DNA of 64,000 nt from Asaia krungthepensis NRIC 0535 (GCF_025995175.1 NZ_BAPV01000002.1:62001-126000), one strand, 5' to 3'; shown: positions 17,477 to 27,191, counted from the stretch's first letter. The notes: generated from the sequence alone by a model not told the origin. Translations and numbers: made by a program.

Positions 17477-18589
17477 TTGCTGTCACGTCGTCACACCCTC
17501 TTTCTCGGCCTCGCCGGGATCTGCGCCCCTGCTCTGACACCGCGCGCTTTCGCTGCCCCCTCTCTGGCGCCCAAGCCGCTTGTTTTCGCGCATCGCGGCG
17601 CCTCCGCCCTGCGCCCCGAACACACCCTGGCCTCCTACGCCAAGGCCATGGAAGACGGTGCCGATTACATCGAGCCTGATCTGGTCGTGACAAAGGACGG
17701 CGTGCTGATCGTGCGTCATGAGAGCAATATCGCCGATACTACTGATGTCGCTTCCCGTCCGGAATTTGCCGCCCGCAAGCGCAGCCTGACCATAGATGGC
17801 CAGAAAGAGACGGGCTGGTTCACCACCGATTTCACCCTGGCGGAACTCAAGACTCTGAGGGCAAAAGAGCGCCTGCCCCAGCTTCGCCCTCATAACACGC
17901 GCTATGACGGGCATTTCGATGTGCCGACCTTTGAGGAGGTCATCGATTTTGTGGCCGGTGAGTCTGCCGCGCGCGGCAAGGTGTTCGGGCTTATTCCCGA
18001 AATCAAGAATTCCACCCATTTCCACAGCCTCGGTCTGGACCCGGAAACCGCGTTCCTGCGCACCATCGCGGCGCATGAATACACCCGTCAGGCCCCTCTG
18101 GAGCTTCAGTCTTTCGAAACAACCAATCTGAAGGCGATCGGCGACAAGACGCGCGCGATCAACCCGCAGGCACGAATCATGTTCCTGATGGGCGAGCCCG
18201 GCCAGACACCGCCCGATCTGCTGGGCAAGAATGACGCCCAAACCTTCGGCGATTTCATGAAGCCGGAAGGTCTACGCGCCATACGCCGGTTTGCCGATGT
18301 GATCGGCCCTTCCAATACGGATCTGATCCCGCGCAAGCCCGATGGCTCATGGGGCACACCCACGACACTGATCATCGACGCGCATGAGGCAGGGCTTCTC
18401 GTGCACTCCTATACGGCACGTCCGGAAAACTACTGTCTGCCGAAGGAGCTGCGCGATGGCGGGGCACTCAACGCCCGCAACCCGCAAGGCATGATTGCCG
18501 AGGTCAAACGCTATCTCGATATGGGGCTGGACGGGTTCTTCACCGATGATCCGGCTTTGGGTCGTCTGGCCGTCGATACAGCGGGGTAA
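17477..18589 (+). CDS. glpQ: Glycerophosphodiester phosphodiesterase (periplasmic type)
   Basis: The 370-residue enzyme hydrolyses glycerophosphodiesters to glycerol 3-phosphate and an alcohol. It shows the family start HRGASALRPEHTL with the catalytic His and metal-binding Glu, then the EPDLVVTKDGVLIVRHE stretch, and a long form with the IPEIKN motif as in GlpQ. I choose the TTG at 17477, six bases after AGGAGA, over the ATG at 17447; it gives a signal peptide starting Leu-Ser-Arg-Arg-His-Thr-Leu-Phe, which resembles a twin-arginine (Tat) signal, ending near Arg-Ala-Phe-Ala. It is followed by a HAD phosphatase gene 94 bases later. Confidence 0.88.
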   Translation: MLSRRHTLFLGLAGICAPALTPRAFAAPSLAPKPLVFAHRGASALRPEHTLASYAKAMEDGADYIEPDLVVTKDGVLIVRHESNIADTTDVASRPEFAARKRSLTIDGQKETGWFTTDFTLAELKTLRAKERLPQLRPHNTRYDGHFDVPTFEEVIDFVAGESAARGKVFGLIPEIKNSTHFHSLGLDPETAFLRTIAAHEYTRQAPLELQSFETTNLKAIGDKTRAINPQARIMFLMGEPGQTPPDLLGKNDAQTFGDFMKPEGLRAIRRFADVIGPSNTDLIPRKPDGSWGTPTTLIIDAHEAGLLVHSYTARPENYCLPKELRDGGALNARNPQGMIAEVKRYLDMGLDGFFTDDPALGRLAVDTAG

Positions 18590-18683
18590 CCGTATAATTT
18601 GATCCGACGCAAACTTGCCTGCGTTGGACAGGTCATGCAGGGTCTGCGCCCTGTGTGACCTGTTCTCATGACGGAGATTTCTC

Positions 18684-19361
18684 TTGGCCGAGCATGATTT
18701 GTTTCCCGGTAAAGCCTTCGATGCCTTCCTGTTCGATATGGATGGCACGATCCTCACCTCCATCATCGCGGCAGAGCGCGTCTGGACCCTCTGGGCGCAA
18801 AAGCATGGCCTCGATGTCGAGACATTTCTCCCCACCATCCATGGCGTTCAGACCGTAGAGACCATACGCCGTCAGAAATTGCCGGGCGTCGATCCGGTGG
18901 CTGAAGCGCATTGGATCACCAGCCGTGAGCTGGAGGATACGCATGGCATCGACCCGATCCCCGGTGCCACGGCCTTTCTGAACAGCCTGCCCGCTGATCG
19001 CTGGGCCATCGTCACCTCGGCCTCACGCGAGCTTGCGCTCAAGCGCATCGAAATTGCCGGGCTGCCTCTGCCGACAATCCTGATCACGGCGGAAGATGCG
19101 CCGAATGGCAAACCTGCGCCCGATTGCTTCCTGCTGGGCGCAGAGCGTCTGGGCTTCGAGGCGGAGAATTGCGCGGTGTTCGAGGACGCCCCTGCAGGGA
19201 TCAAGGCCGGAGAAGCCGCCGGTGCCAGCGTGGTGGTGATTACAGCCACCCATACCCACGAAGTCGAGGTGCCCCATCCCACCGTGCCGGGTTACGAGGC
19301 GCTCAAGGCGCATCGCCTGCCCGATGGCCGTCTGTCCATTCTGGGCGACACGCCTCGCTGA
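18684..19361 (+). CDS. HAD-superfamily sugar-phosphate-type phosphatase
   Basis: A 225-residue haloacid dehalogenase-type hydrolase with the nucleophile motif FDMDGTI (first Asp nucleophile, second acid/base), motif II Ser in VTSAS, motif III Lys in NGKPAPD, and the metal-binding EDAPAGIKAG. A helical cap lies between motifs I and II, as in beta-phosphoglucomutase-like and sugar or glycerol 3-phosphate phosphatases (YfbT/GPP type). The start is a TTG with GGAG about eight bases upstream. It may act on the product of the upstream GlpQ, but that is a guess from position only. Confidence 0.83.
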   Translation: MAEHDLFPGKAFDAFLFDMDGTILTSIIAAERVWTLWAQKHGLDVETFLPTIHGVQTVETIRRQKLPGVDPVAEAHWITSRELEDTHGIDPIPGATAFLNSLPADRWAIVTSASRELALKRIEIAGLPLPTILITAEDAPNGKPAPDCFLLGAERLGFEAENCAVFEDAPAGIKAGEAAGASVVVITATHTHEVEVPHPTVPGYEALKAHRLPDGRLSILGDTPR

Positions 19362-19379
19362 GGCAGTCCGAGGCCGATT

Positions 19380-19778
19380 ATGTCTGTCATCACCATCGCC
19401 GCCGCCCTGTTGCATGACGGGGCGGGCAGGCTTCTGCTGGTACGCAAATGCGGCACCCTGGCCTTCATGCAGCCCGGCGGCAAGATCGAGCCGGGCGAGA
19501 CCCCGCAGGCCGCGCTGTTGCGCGAAATCGGCGAAGAACTCGGCATTCAGCCAGATGAAACGTCGTGCCGTTTCCTCGGGAAGATCGAGGCCCCGGCGGC
19601 CAATGAGCCCGGCCATATCGTGCGGGCCGATCTCTTCGCTCTGCTCTGGCCCGGCCCCGTCTCTATTGCCGCCGAAATCGAAGAAGCGCTCTGGGTGACG
19701 CCCGAAGAGGCACAGGTCCTGCCTCTTGCCCCGCTCACCCGTGATTGCGTTCTGCCCCTGTATCCCCTGATTTCCTGA
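19380..19778 (+). CDS. Nudix hydrolase
   Basis: The 132-residue protein contains a complete Nudix box, starting at the Gly-Gly-Lys-Ile-Glu-Pro-Gly-Glu segment (about residues 38-45) and ending with REIGEELGI, so it binds a divalent metal and cleaves a nucleoside diphosphate linked to another group. The substrate cannot be assigned; small enzymes of this size often act on oxidised or non-standard nucleotides. It starts 18 bases after the HAD phosphatase stop, suggesting co-transcription. Confidence 0.85.
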   Translation: MSVITIAAALLHDGAGRLLLVRKCGTLAFMQPGGKIEPGETPQAALLREIGEELGIQPDETSCRFLGKIEAPAANEPGHIVRADLFALLWPGPVSIAAEIEEALWVTPEEAQVLPLAPLTRDCVLPLYPLIS

Positions 19779-19871
19779 GCCGCCGCCTCTCTTGAAAAAT
19801 CAGGGACGCATTTCTACTTTCCCATGCAAATCGGTGCTTTTGTGGCACCAACACAGTCTTGAGGGATCTCC

Positions 19872-21740
19872 ATGACCGAAAACACCGAAAAAGATCAGGT
19901 CCAGGGCGCCGAAAGCCATGAATTCAGCGCAGAAGTCGGGCGCCTGCTCGACCTTGTGGTTCATGCTCTTTATTCCGAGCGCGAGATCTTTTTGCGTGAG
20001 CTGGTGGCCAACGCCGCCGATGCTTCCGACAAGCGTCGTTTCGAGGCGCTGACCGACGCTGCCAAGGCACTGCCCGCAGATGCCGCGATTCGCATCAATC
20101 CCGACAAGGATGCCCGCCTGCTGACCATCAGCGATAATGGCGCGGGCATGAGCCGTGAGGATCTGGCAAGCAATCTCGGCACCATTGCACGCTCGGGCAC
20201 GCGCGCTTTCGGCGAGAAGCTGAACAGCGCAAAGCCGGAAGACCGCCCCAGCCTGATCGGCCAGTTTGGCGTCGGCTTTTACGCCGCCTTCATGGTGGCC
20301 GACAAGGTGGACGTGATCTCGCGCCAGCCCGGCTCCGACCAGGCCTGGCAATGGTCGTCCGATGGCAAGGGTGCCTACACCATTGCGCCCGCCACACGTG
20401 AACAGCCCGGCACAGACATTATCCTGCACGTCAAAACCGATGCCGATGAATTCCTCGATGCGTGGCGTCTGCGCTCGATCGTCCGCAAATGGGCCGATCA
20501 TATTTCCTGGCCGATCACGCTGCGTGAAGGTGAGGAAGACAAATCGGCCAATGAGGGTACGGCGCTGTGGCGCAAGTCGAAATCCGACATCACGCCAGAG
20601 CAGTACACCGAGTTCTACCGCCACGTCGCCCATCAGTTCGACGAGCCCTACGCGACCCTGCACTGGAGTGCGGAAGGCACGACCGAATTTACGGCGCTGC
20701 TGTTCATTCCCGGTGCCCGTCCGTTCGACTTCATGGAGCAGTCGCGTGAGAGCAAGGTGCATCTCCATGTGCGCCGCATGTTCATCACCGATGAAGCCGA
20801 GCTTCTGCCGGCCTGGCTGCGCTTCGTGAAGGGCGTTGTCGACACCGAAGACCTGCCTCTGAACGTCTCGCGCGAAATGCTGCAATCGACCCCCGTGTTG
20901 CAGCGTATCCGCAAGGCCGTGACCAAGCGCGTGATGACCGAAATCAAGAACCGCGCCAAGGATACGGAAAATGCCGTGTTCTTCGGGACGTTCTGGGAAA
21001 ATTTCGGCCCGATTATCAAGGAAGGCATCTGGGAGGATTCCGAGCACCGCCAGGAGCTCGCTGCCCTGTCGCGCTTCCGTTCCACGGCGTCTGACGATCC
21101 GACCACGCTCGATGCCTATCTGACGCGCATGAAGCCGGGTCAGGAATCGATCTATTACCTGACGGGTGAAAACGCTGAGGCCCTCGCCGCCTCGCCGCAG
21201 CTCGAAGGCTTCCGTGCCCGTGGCATCGAGGTGCTGCTGCTTTCCGATCAGGTAGATGGCTTCTGGCCCGATCGCCTGTCTTCCTATGAAGACAAGACAC
21301 TGAAATCCATCAATCAGGCTCATGGCGATCTGGAGAAATTCGAAGCCCCCACGCCGGAAGGCGAGGCTGCGGATCTCGAGAAGCTGATCCCTGCGCTCAA
21401 GGAAGCCCTTGGCGACGACGTGAAGGACGTGCGCGGCACTGTGCGTCTGGTCGGCAGCGCCGTGGTCATCACGAGCGAGGGCGGTCCCGATCTGATGATG
21501 CAGCGTCTCATGCGCCGCTCGGGTCAGGGCATGCCCCCCGCAGCCCCGATCATGGAAATCAACCCGCATCATCCGCTCATTCGTGATCTCGCAGCGCGGG
21601 TGGAAAAAGGTGAGAGCGTGGCCGATTTCGCCCGCGTTCTACTGGATGTCGCCCGTATTCAGGATGGCGAGACCCTGCCCGATGCCGCAGGTTTCGCGCA
21701 GCGCCTGACCGCCATGCTGACGAGCGCCGCCAGCGCGTGA
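19872..21740 (+). CDS. htpG: Molecular chaperone HtpG (bacterial Hsp90)
   Basis: The 622-residue ATP-dependent chaperone has the Hsp90 N-terminal ATPase domain with [17 protein letters not shown] (about residues 37-53; Glu and Asn in ATP binding), the DNGAGM loop near residue 95 and the GQFGVGFY lid glycine motif near 133, then the middle domain and the dimerisation domain. Length is normal for HtpG. It helps fold and remodel client proteins in the cytosol, mostly under heat or oxidative stress. It starts 93 bases after the Nudix gene; I could not identify a heat-shock sigma promoter or CIRCE element there. Confidence 0.96.
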   Translation: MTENTEKDQVQGAESHEFSAEVGRLLDLVVHALYSEREIFLRELVANAADASDKRRFEALTDAAKALPADAAIRINPDKDARLLTISDNGAGMSREDLASNLGTIARSGTRAFGEKLNSAKPEDRPSLIGQFGVGFYAAFMVADKVDVISRQPGSDQAWQWSSDGKGAYTIAPATREQPGTDIILHVKTDADEFLDAWRLRSIVRKWADHISWPITLREGEEDKSANEGTALWRKSKSDITPEQYTEFYRHVAHQFDEPYATLHWSAEGTTEFTALLFIPGARPFDFMEQSRESKVHLHVRRMFITDEAELLPAWLRFVKGVVDTEDLPLNVSREMLQSTPVLQRIRKAVTKRVMTEIKNRAKDTENAVFFGTFWENFGPIIKEGIWEDSEHRQELAALSRFRSTASDDPTTLDAYLTRMKPGQESIYYLTGENAEALAASPQLEGFRARGIEVLLLSDQVDGFWPDRLSSYEDKTLKSINQAHGDLEKFEAPTPEGEAADLEKLIPALKEALGDDVKDVRGTVRLVGSAVVITSEGGPDLMMQRLMRRSGQGMPPAAPIMEINPHHPLIRDLAARVEKGESVADFARVLLDVARIQDGETLPDAAGFAQRLTAMLTSAASA

Positions 21741-22105
21741 TTGATCGGTGCCTGTCGGTGCGCGTTGCACGCCATGACGGTGCCTGGGGCAGCGTTCAGC
21801 GCGCGCGTCGAGCCCCCGAACTGGCACCAAGGTCGACAGAGACGTCATTCTGCCTTGGAGAAGGCCCGTACCGCGAGGTACGGGCCTTTTTCATGTCAGC
21901 ATCCCGGACACGCCTCCCTGCCCGACCAACCGACCGACCGACCGCCCGATACGAAGATCATGCTTTTTCCTGATCCGAGACCTCGCCTTTGCGTGATCAT
22001 GGACCATCGTCGGGCGCGAAATCTCCGCAACTTCCCCCCAACCGGATGAGTTCTTCTTTCCCACCGGGCAGGCCCCTCGGCCGCCCTGCATAAGGATGTC
22101 GGATC
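21741..22105. other. Gap with terminator and short tandem CCGA repeat
   Basis: Besides the terminator at 21861, this 365-base gap has a run of CGAC/CCGA units (about 21922-21945, at least four units, some imperfect). No gene is supported. Confidence 0.55.
21861..21893 (+). terminator. Rho-independent terminator after htpG
   Basis: A perfect 12-bp stem (21861-21872 with 21877-21888), a GCGA tetraloop and a T-run, 121 bases after the htpG stop. Confidence 0.92.
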
Positions 22106-22423
22106 ATGACGCAGAGCAGCTTTCATCCCACCAAGGAAATGGCCTCGGCAGCACGCCACGGTCTGAAATTGCGTGAGAAATTCAACCGGGGCGGCACTGA
22201 GGCAGGCGTGAAACGGGCCGAACAGCTGGCAGAGCAGAGAGATCTGGATGAAAGCGATCTCAAATCGATGCACAGCTTTTTCGCCCGTCATAAATCCGAC
22301 CAGCACACCAAGACTCATGAATGGGGATCGGACAGCGATCCCTCCGCAGGCTATATCGCCTGGCTCCTATGGGGCGGAGACCCGGCACGGGACTGGGTCG
22401 AGCGCAAGCTTGAGTCGCTCTGA
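22106..22423 (+). CDS. Small protein resembling a phage-associated C-terminal domain
   Basis: The 105-residue protein shows the pattern of a domain I know from tailed-phage and prophage proteins, where it often forms the C-terminal part of portal- or protease-linked polypeptides: an early Arg-Gly-Gly-Thr-x2-Gly segment (about residues 30-36), a Met-His-Ser-Phe-Phe-Ala-Arg-His core (about 55-62), and a Pro-Ser-Ala-Gly...Trp-Leu-Leu-Trp-Gly-Gly-Asp end. Here it stands alone with no phage genes around. GC content is like the neighbours, so any transfer is old. Its cellular role is unknown. No catalytic residues can be pointed out. The next gene is convergent. Confidence 0.65.
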   Translation: MTQSSFHPTKEMASAARHGLKLREKFNRGGTEAGVKRAEQLAEQRDLDESDLKSMHSFFARHKSDQHTKTHEWGSDSDPSAGYIAWLLWGGDPARDWVERKLESL

Positions 22424-22446
22424 ACACCGTCTATCTGCGCGGGCGC

Positions 22447-24258
22447 TCAAGCGGCGTATGGTTTGCTCATGCGCCGCGCGAGATAGATCAAACTGACAGC
22501 AAGGCCCAAGGCAATCAGCACCACGCTCCAGGTGACAAAATCTGTGCCACCGCCTCTGTACAGCACGATGATCGCCAGAAGGGCATGAAGCGCCCCGGTG
22601 AACCGGAGCAGGACACCCTCCATGCGTGTGTGCAGGAAAGAGAGTACCATGAGCAGCCAGAATACGCCCTGATACAGCCGATATGTTCCTTGCTCATCCA
22701 GCAAACCGGGCGCCACCAGTCCTGCGCCGAGAATGAGGGCGATGCCAGCCATGCACCCCGTACAGCATCCCGTTGTCAGGCGGGAAAGTACGAGTGTCCC
22801 ACGCGTATCGACCCGTTGACCTGAAGCCTTTTCGCGACGGCGGCGCACAGCAATCCAGAGCCTGCTCCCGGTATAGAACAGAAATGCTCCCGCAAAGCCG
22901 AGAATGAGGTAGGCCCAGCGTATGGGAGCACCGCCATAACTTCCGAAATGCAGCGCGAAGAAGCTCGTCAGCGCAGCAAACCCGGCGGATTGCTGACCGG
23001 GTAGATAGTCTTTCCACAACAGGGCACCCGTTATCGGATCGAGCGTTGCAAATCCACTATTCGGGCCACGCATGACATGCGCCGCATCATGACCCGACAC
23101 TCGCAATGTCAGAGACCCTCCAGGCGCCGAAGGTGCTGCACCGCCACGTTCACGTGACCTGCGCTGCGCATAATCCAGCGTATCCGGAACAAAACCGGGG
23201 GCTATCTCGGCAATACGCGCAAGAATGCGATCGGGCGGCATTACACGGGAAGCCTCCGCTGTCGGTCCTTTCCCATGAGAGACGGTTCCATCCATAGCGG
23301 GTCTATCATCCTCATCATGAGGTGACAGATGTGACTTGCTTTCCCGCCGGTCGCCTTCTGCCGCCTTGTGATGAATGCTATCTCCGTTTCGTAAAACAGG
23401 ATCTTTCCCGGCAGAACCGATGACGATCCGGTCCCCTACGGCCCTCCCCGCGCTGCCCTGATCCGCCGTTGCGCTGTGTACGGCTTCTCGACTGGAGCGT
23501 GCATGCCCCTGGCCAACAGTCCCCTGAAGGGCACCGTGCTCGGCGCCTCGGTGCTCCCCCGCCAGAAATCCCGCTTGCACTGAGAAGATCACGTCGTGGA
23601 ACGCGAAAACCACGGAAGTCAGCGCCATGACGATGTGAAAAGGCAGGGAGCAGAAGCCGAGCAGATTATGCAGATCGAGCCATTTGCGCCGCGCACCGCC
23701 CACCAGCCTGACGGCAAAGAGACCTCGCGCCAGAGCGGGCAGGAAAACGAGCGTACCGGAAACCAGCGCCAGAGCATAACCGAGCGCAATGAACCCCATG
23801 ACGATCATGGCCGTCTCATGCGGCAGAGGCAGACCCATGCGCTGATGAATCACATCGATCACCTGCGCGACGGGAGAAGGCCGGCGCGTCACGGTCACGA
23901 GCTGACCCTGCGCATCGAGCGCCGCCATCATAACCGTCGCCGAACCGTGCCCATGCCGCCCCTCGCTCAAAGGCCATACAAGTCTGGCGGGATGCGCGGC
24001 ATCAGGCGCCACCACGATCGAGTATTGGCGGCGCGCCTGGGGAAACGCCATGAAAGCCTTCTCGAGAAGCTCCGGTGTCCGTTCCAGAGAAACCGGCTGA
24101 GGCAGTGCAGGGCGTGGTGTCATCCAGGATTCAAGCGCAGGCTCGAACATGGTGATGGCCCCGGCATAAAAGGCGATGAACAGAAAGAGCCCGGCCACCA
24201 CGCCTACCCAGCTATGAACCTCGCGATAGACCGCAACGATATCGGCGCGCAGCTTCAT
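22447..24258 (-). CDS. PepSY-associated transmembrane protein (siderophore-iron reductase type)
   Basis: A 603-residue inner membrane protein with an N-terminal helix (about residues 12-38), a PepSY region facing the periplasm, helices near 148-176 and 198-230, and several more at the C-terminus. PepSY-TM proteins such as FoxB next to siderophore receptors help release iron, probably by reduction in the periplasm. Residues about 234-336 are an unusual polar, Gly/Ser/His-rich insertion before the second PepSY-like region. The C-terminal part has a CCTGC cysteine motif. The start at 24258 is fixed by GGGAGG upstream and by a four-base overlap with the previous gene; a longer frame to 24408 has no such support. 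Confidence 0.8.
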   Translation of the reverse strand: MKLRADIVAVYREVHSWVGVVAGLFLFIAFYAGAITMFEPALESWMTPRPALPQPVSLERTPELLEKAFMAFPQARRQYSIVVAPDAAHPARLVWPLSEGRHGHGSATVMMAALDAQGQLVTVTRRPSPVAQVIDVIHQRMGLPLPHETAMIVMGFIALGYALALVSGTLVFLPALARGLFAVRLVGGARRKWLDLHNLLGFCSLPFHIVMALTSVVFAFHDVIFSVQAGFLAGEHRGAEHGALQGTVGQGHARSSREAVHSATADQGSAGRAVGDRIVIGSAGKDPVLRNGDSIHHKAAEGDRRESKSHLSPHDEDDRPAMDGTVSHGKGPTAEASRVMPPDRILARIAEIAPGFVPDTLDYAQRRSRERGGAAPSAPGGSLTLRVSGHDAAHVMRGPNSGFATLDPITGALLWKDYLPGQQSAGFAALTSFFALHFGSYGGAPIRWAYLILGFAGAFLFYTGSRLWIAVRRRREKASGQRVDTRGTLVLSRLTTGCCTGCMAGIALILGAGLVAPGLLDEQGTYRLYQGVFWLLMVLSFLHTRMEGVLLRFTGALHALLAIIVLYRGGGTDFVTWSVVLIALGLAVSLIYLARRMSKPYAA

Positions 24259-24563
24259 GGACTGCCTCCCGCGGCAAAACCGGCCAGCAGCGTATTGGCA
24301 AGCCAGACGAGGCAGGCGAGCCAGCCAAAGCCGAACCAGGCCCCAAGCCCGGAGCGAAACAGGAAGCACAGGCTGAGGCAGAGCACCCAGATCAGCGCTG
24401 CCCCCCACATCAGGAACTGGGCGGACAGGGTCATCGGATTGCCCGTGCTGCCGCAGAGATGCCCGATCAGCACCATGACCCCCAGAGCGAGCGCGGCACC
24501 CGGGATCAGGGCCGCAAGCGTCTTTGACAGCCAGTGTCGTGTGGTGAGGGGCGCGGCTTTCAT
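24255..24563 (-). CDS. Small inner membrane protein of the siderophore operon
   Basis: A 102-residue protein with three predicted helices (about 15-36, 45-69 and 73-96). It overlaps the PepSY gene by four bases and follows the 94-residue gene by ten, so it belongs to the operon. Its placement and size fit the DUF3649-type proteins found next to PepSY proteins in iron-uptake loci of other Proteobacteria, but I am not certain of the family. A supporting role for iron release is inferred from context. Confidence 0.7.
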   Translation of the reverse strand: MKAAPLTTRHWLSKTLAALIPGAALALGVMVLIGHLCGSTGNPMTLSAQFLMWGAALIWVLCLSLCFLFRSGLGAWFGFGWLACLVWLANTLLAGFAAGGSP

Positions 24564-24573
24564 GATTGTGCCC

Positions 24574-24858
24574 TCATGACCTGCTTCGCTCGCGCCGAAA
24601 GACCGCCACGGCGACGGGCAACAGGCTGAGCACGACCATCAACCCGACCGCACTTGAGAAAACTCCCACAAGGGGGCTCGTGGCCGTCGCGAGGCCGATC
24701 ATGGACAGAACCAGAAGAAGCATCCCGGCGAAAACCGCGGGCCGCAGGGGCAGCCGACGCGCCAGAAGAAGCTGCTGATGGGCCGCCAGGTAGAATGCCA
24801 TACCCGCCATCACGACCAGCACACCTCCGGCAACGGCAAAAAGCAGATGCCCGCTCAC
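24574..24858 (-). CDS. Small inner membrane protein of the siderophore operon (DUF3325-like)
   Basis: A 94-residue protein with three hydrophobic segments (about 5-26, 40-58 and 62-85) and a basic tail. It overlaps the receptor stop by four bases, which indicates coupled translation. Size, topology and position resemble DUF3325 proteins of siderophore-utilisation operons; the role is unknown in the family. Confidence 0.7.
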   Translation of the reverse strand: MSGHLLFAVAGGVLVVMAGMAFYLAAHQQLLLARRLPLRPAVFAGMLLLVLSMIGLATATSPLVGVFSSAVGLMVVLSLLPVAVAVFRRERSRS

Positions 24859-27137
24859 CAGCGATATTCCAGCCGCATGGTCAGGCTGCGACCCTGCCCA
24901 TAATAACAGGCAGAAACGGCCGTACAGGTCGCCACGAAGCGCTTGTTCGCGATGTTTCGCATATTGAGCGAGAAGGAGAGACCGTTATATCGGGGCCGCG
25001 CCACGCCGAAATCATAGCGCAGGAACATGTCATACAGCGTGTAGCCGGGGATGGAGAGCGTATTGGCCGTATCGCCATAGGAATGGCCCGTATAGCGCAC
25101 ACCACCGCCGAAACCCGCACCACGCATGGGCCCATGCAGCAGGCGCTGATCGACAAAAAGCGAGGCCATCCATTTCGGGGCCTGAGGCATATAATTGCCA
25201 ATCTGCGAAGCCGTATTGGATTCCGTGATTTTCGCAGCACTACGCGTCCCGGTGAAAATGACCGCCATATCCCAGGGCAGCGTCGCCCGGCCTTCGAGTT
25301 CGAGACCCCGCACGCGCATTTCGCCCGTCTGCACAAGGCAGGTGGCTGTGCCGCAAAGCTGGCCGTTCGGCGCCGGTGTCGTCACATTCTGCTGGGTGAT
25401 CTGATACCCGCCAAAGGTCACATAAATGCTCTTGCCATACTGATAGCGCAGCCCTGCTTCGTACTGGTCACCCGTGGTTGGCTTGAAAGGCTTGTTATCG
25501 AGCGCGGTCGAAGGATCGGACACCTGAGGCTGGAATGATGTAGCGTAACTGAAATACGGCGCCAGACCGATCCGGGTGCGATAGACGGCACCCGCACGCC
25601 AGGTGAAACGGTCATTATCGTTTAGATAGCGTTTCTTGGTCAGGATATTGAGCGTGTTGTCACGCGCCCAGTCCTGACGCCCCCCGACTGTGATGTAGAG
25701 ATTCTCGATCTTCATCTGGTCCTGGAAATAAAGACCATTCTGCTGTGATTCCGTAGCACCATAAACCTGTGGTGCCAGACCGGCCGAATAACCGGTTGTG
25801 CCACGCGCCACCGGATCGAAGATATTCAGCAGGGGCAGCACAAGCGCCGAATTGACCAGATCGCGCGAGCTTTCCCAATTGGTGTAGAAATAATCCGTGC
25901 CGAACAGCAGGGTATGGCGCACCATGCCCGTTCTGGCCCTGACCTCGAGCTGGGTATCTGTCGCGACACCCTGGGAACGCCCGCGCCCTTCGACTGCACG
26001 ACGATTGACGGTCTGATAGGGTACGCAGCCCTTGATGCTGGCCGTGCATTTTGTGAGCGTATCTCCCGAAAGCACGGTCGAGCGGTAGAGATTATCGAGA
26101 TAGGTATAACGCGTGTTGTTGCGCAGCGTGACGATATTGCTGAACTTGTGCTCGAGGAACGAGCCCGTCAGCACCTGTGTCCGATCGAAATTGTTCCAGT
26201 CCGGCTCACCGATATTTTCATCATTGCGGATATAGCGTCCCTTGGACGGCACAAGTGTGCCAGTCATCGGCAGGAACTGGAAAGTCGATCCACCCGTATC
26301 GCGCTGATATTGCGCCAGCAGCGTCCAGCTCGACCCTTTGGCGTAATTCCATGTCAGGCTGGGCGACACGTAATAGCGCCCGCTATTCACATCATTGACC
26401 TGCGTTCCGCCATAACGCGCCACGGCAACGATACGCCCCTGTACCGTTCCCGATTTATTGAGCTTGCCGGAAACATCCCCCGAAGCCTGGCCCTGCCAGT
26501 TGCCGAGCTTGGTATAGCCGATGGTCTGGAGAAAGAATTCACCATGCGACTTTTCAGTTGGCCGCTTGGTGGTAAGATTGACGATACCGCCCGGTGCCGT
26601 CTGGCCATAAAGCGCGCCTGAGGGCCCCTTCAGGACCTCGATCTGCTGCAATGCAAAAGGATCGAAGGAGGTACGCGTCCACTGGCCGCCGGATGGGAGA
26701 CGCAGCCCATCGACGAAATTATTATTCGACGAGAACCCCCCGGCGCCGAACCCACGCACCGAGACCTCATCCACGCGATTATCGACACCGGATGGCTCGG
26801 CCTGCACGCCCGCCATATAGGAGAGCGCATCTGCAATGGTCGGTGACGCGCGCAACTCGATCTCTTCACGCGTCACGATCGAGATCGTCTGCGGGGAGTC
26901 GATGATCGGTGTCCGCGTTTTTGTCGTGGCCCCTGCTTGGGAAAGACCCGTGGCCGACACCACGATGATCTCATCTGCTTTTTCCCGGCGGGGGGAATTT
27001 TTCTTCTCTGTTTCATGCCCGATCGCGGGCGGTTTTTTGCGCAGAATGGACTCAGGCTGACTGGCCTGCGCCATGGCTGAAGGAAGAGACGTCGCGCCTG
27101 CAGTGGCAAGAACGACAAGACCGATAATCCTGCGCAT
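24855..27137 (-). CDS. TonB-dependent siderophore receptor
   Basis: The 760-residue outer membrane receptor has a signal peptide cut near Ala-Met-Ala-Gln (about residue 24), a TonB box candidate in the EIIVVSATG stretch (about 55-63), a plug domain with SPQTISIVTREEIELR and the typical RGFGAGG...NNNFVDGLR segment, and a barrel ending in YRW. The SPQTISIVT plug start is characteristic of ferric-siderophore receptors such as FhuA and FpvA types. With the three coupled downstream membrane proteins it forms a complete siderophore-iron uptake and release unit. A Fur-like palindrome lies about 55 bases upstream, consistent with iron repression. The ligand cannot be named from sequence. Confidence 0.92.
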   Translation of the reverse strand: MRRIIGLVVLATAGATSLPSAMAQASQPESILRKKPPAIGHETEKKNSPRREKADEIIVVSATGLSQAGATTKTRTPIIDSPQTISIVTREEIELRASPTIADALSYMAGVQAEPSGVDNRVDEVSVRGFGAGGFSSNNNFVDGLRLPSGGQWTRTSFDPFALQQIEVLKGPSGALYGQTAPGGIVNLTTKRPTEKSHGEFFLQTIGYTKLGNWQGQASGDVSGKLNKSGTVQGRIVAVARYGGTQVNDVNSGRYYVSPSLTWNYAKGSSWTLLAQYQRDTGGSTFQFLPMTGTLVPSKGRYIRNDENIGEPDWNNFDRTQVLTGSFLEHKFSNIVTLRNNTRYTYLDNLYRSTVLSGDTLTKCTASIKGCVPYQTVNRRAVEGRGRSQGVATDTQLEVRARTGMVRHTLLFGTDYFYTNWESSRDLVNSALVLPLLNIFDPVARGTTGYSAGLAPQVYGATESQQNGLYFQDQMKIENLYITVGGRQDWARDNTLNILTKKRYLNDNDRFTWRAGAVYRTRIGLAPYFSYATSFQPQVSDPSTALDNKPFKPTTGDQYEAGLRYQYGKSIYVTFGGYQITQQNVTTPAPNGQLCGTATCLVQTGEMRVRGLELEGRATLPWDMAVIFTGTRSAAKITESNTASQIGNYMPQAPKWMASLFVDQRLLHGPMRGAGFGGGVRYTGHSYGDTANTLSIPGYTLYDMFLRYDFGVARPRYNGLSFSLNMRNIANKRFVATCTAVSACYYGQGRSLTMRLEYRW

Positions 27138-27191
27138 TGTTTTGAATTCACATCATCTGGAAACGAAAACCTGAGTCGCCAATCTTGCAAT

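Noticed and set aside
19800-21572. Very long minus-strand open frame (about 590 codons) opposite htpG.
   Set aside because: htpG is certain on the plus strand; the opposite frame is a codon-bias shadow with no family features.
21922-21945. CRISPR-like or minisatellite array.
   Set aside because: It is only a few CCGA units with imperfect ends; there are no spacers or long repeats. No CRISPR array exists in the window.
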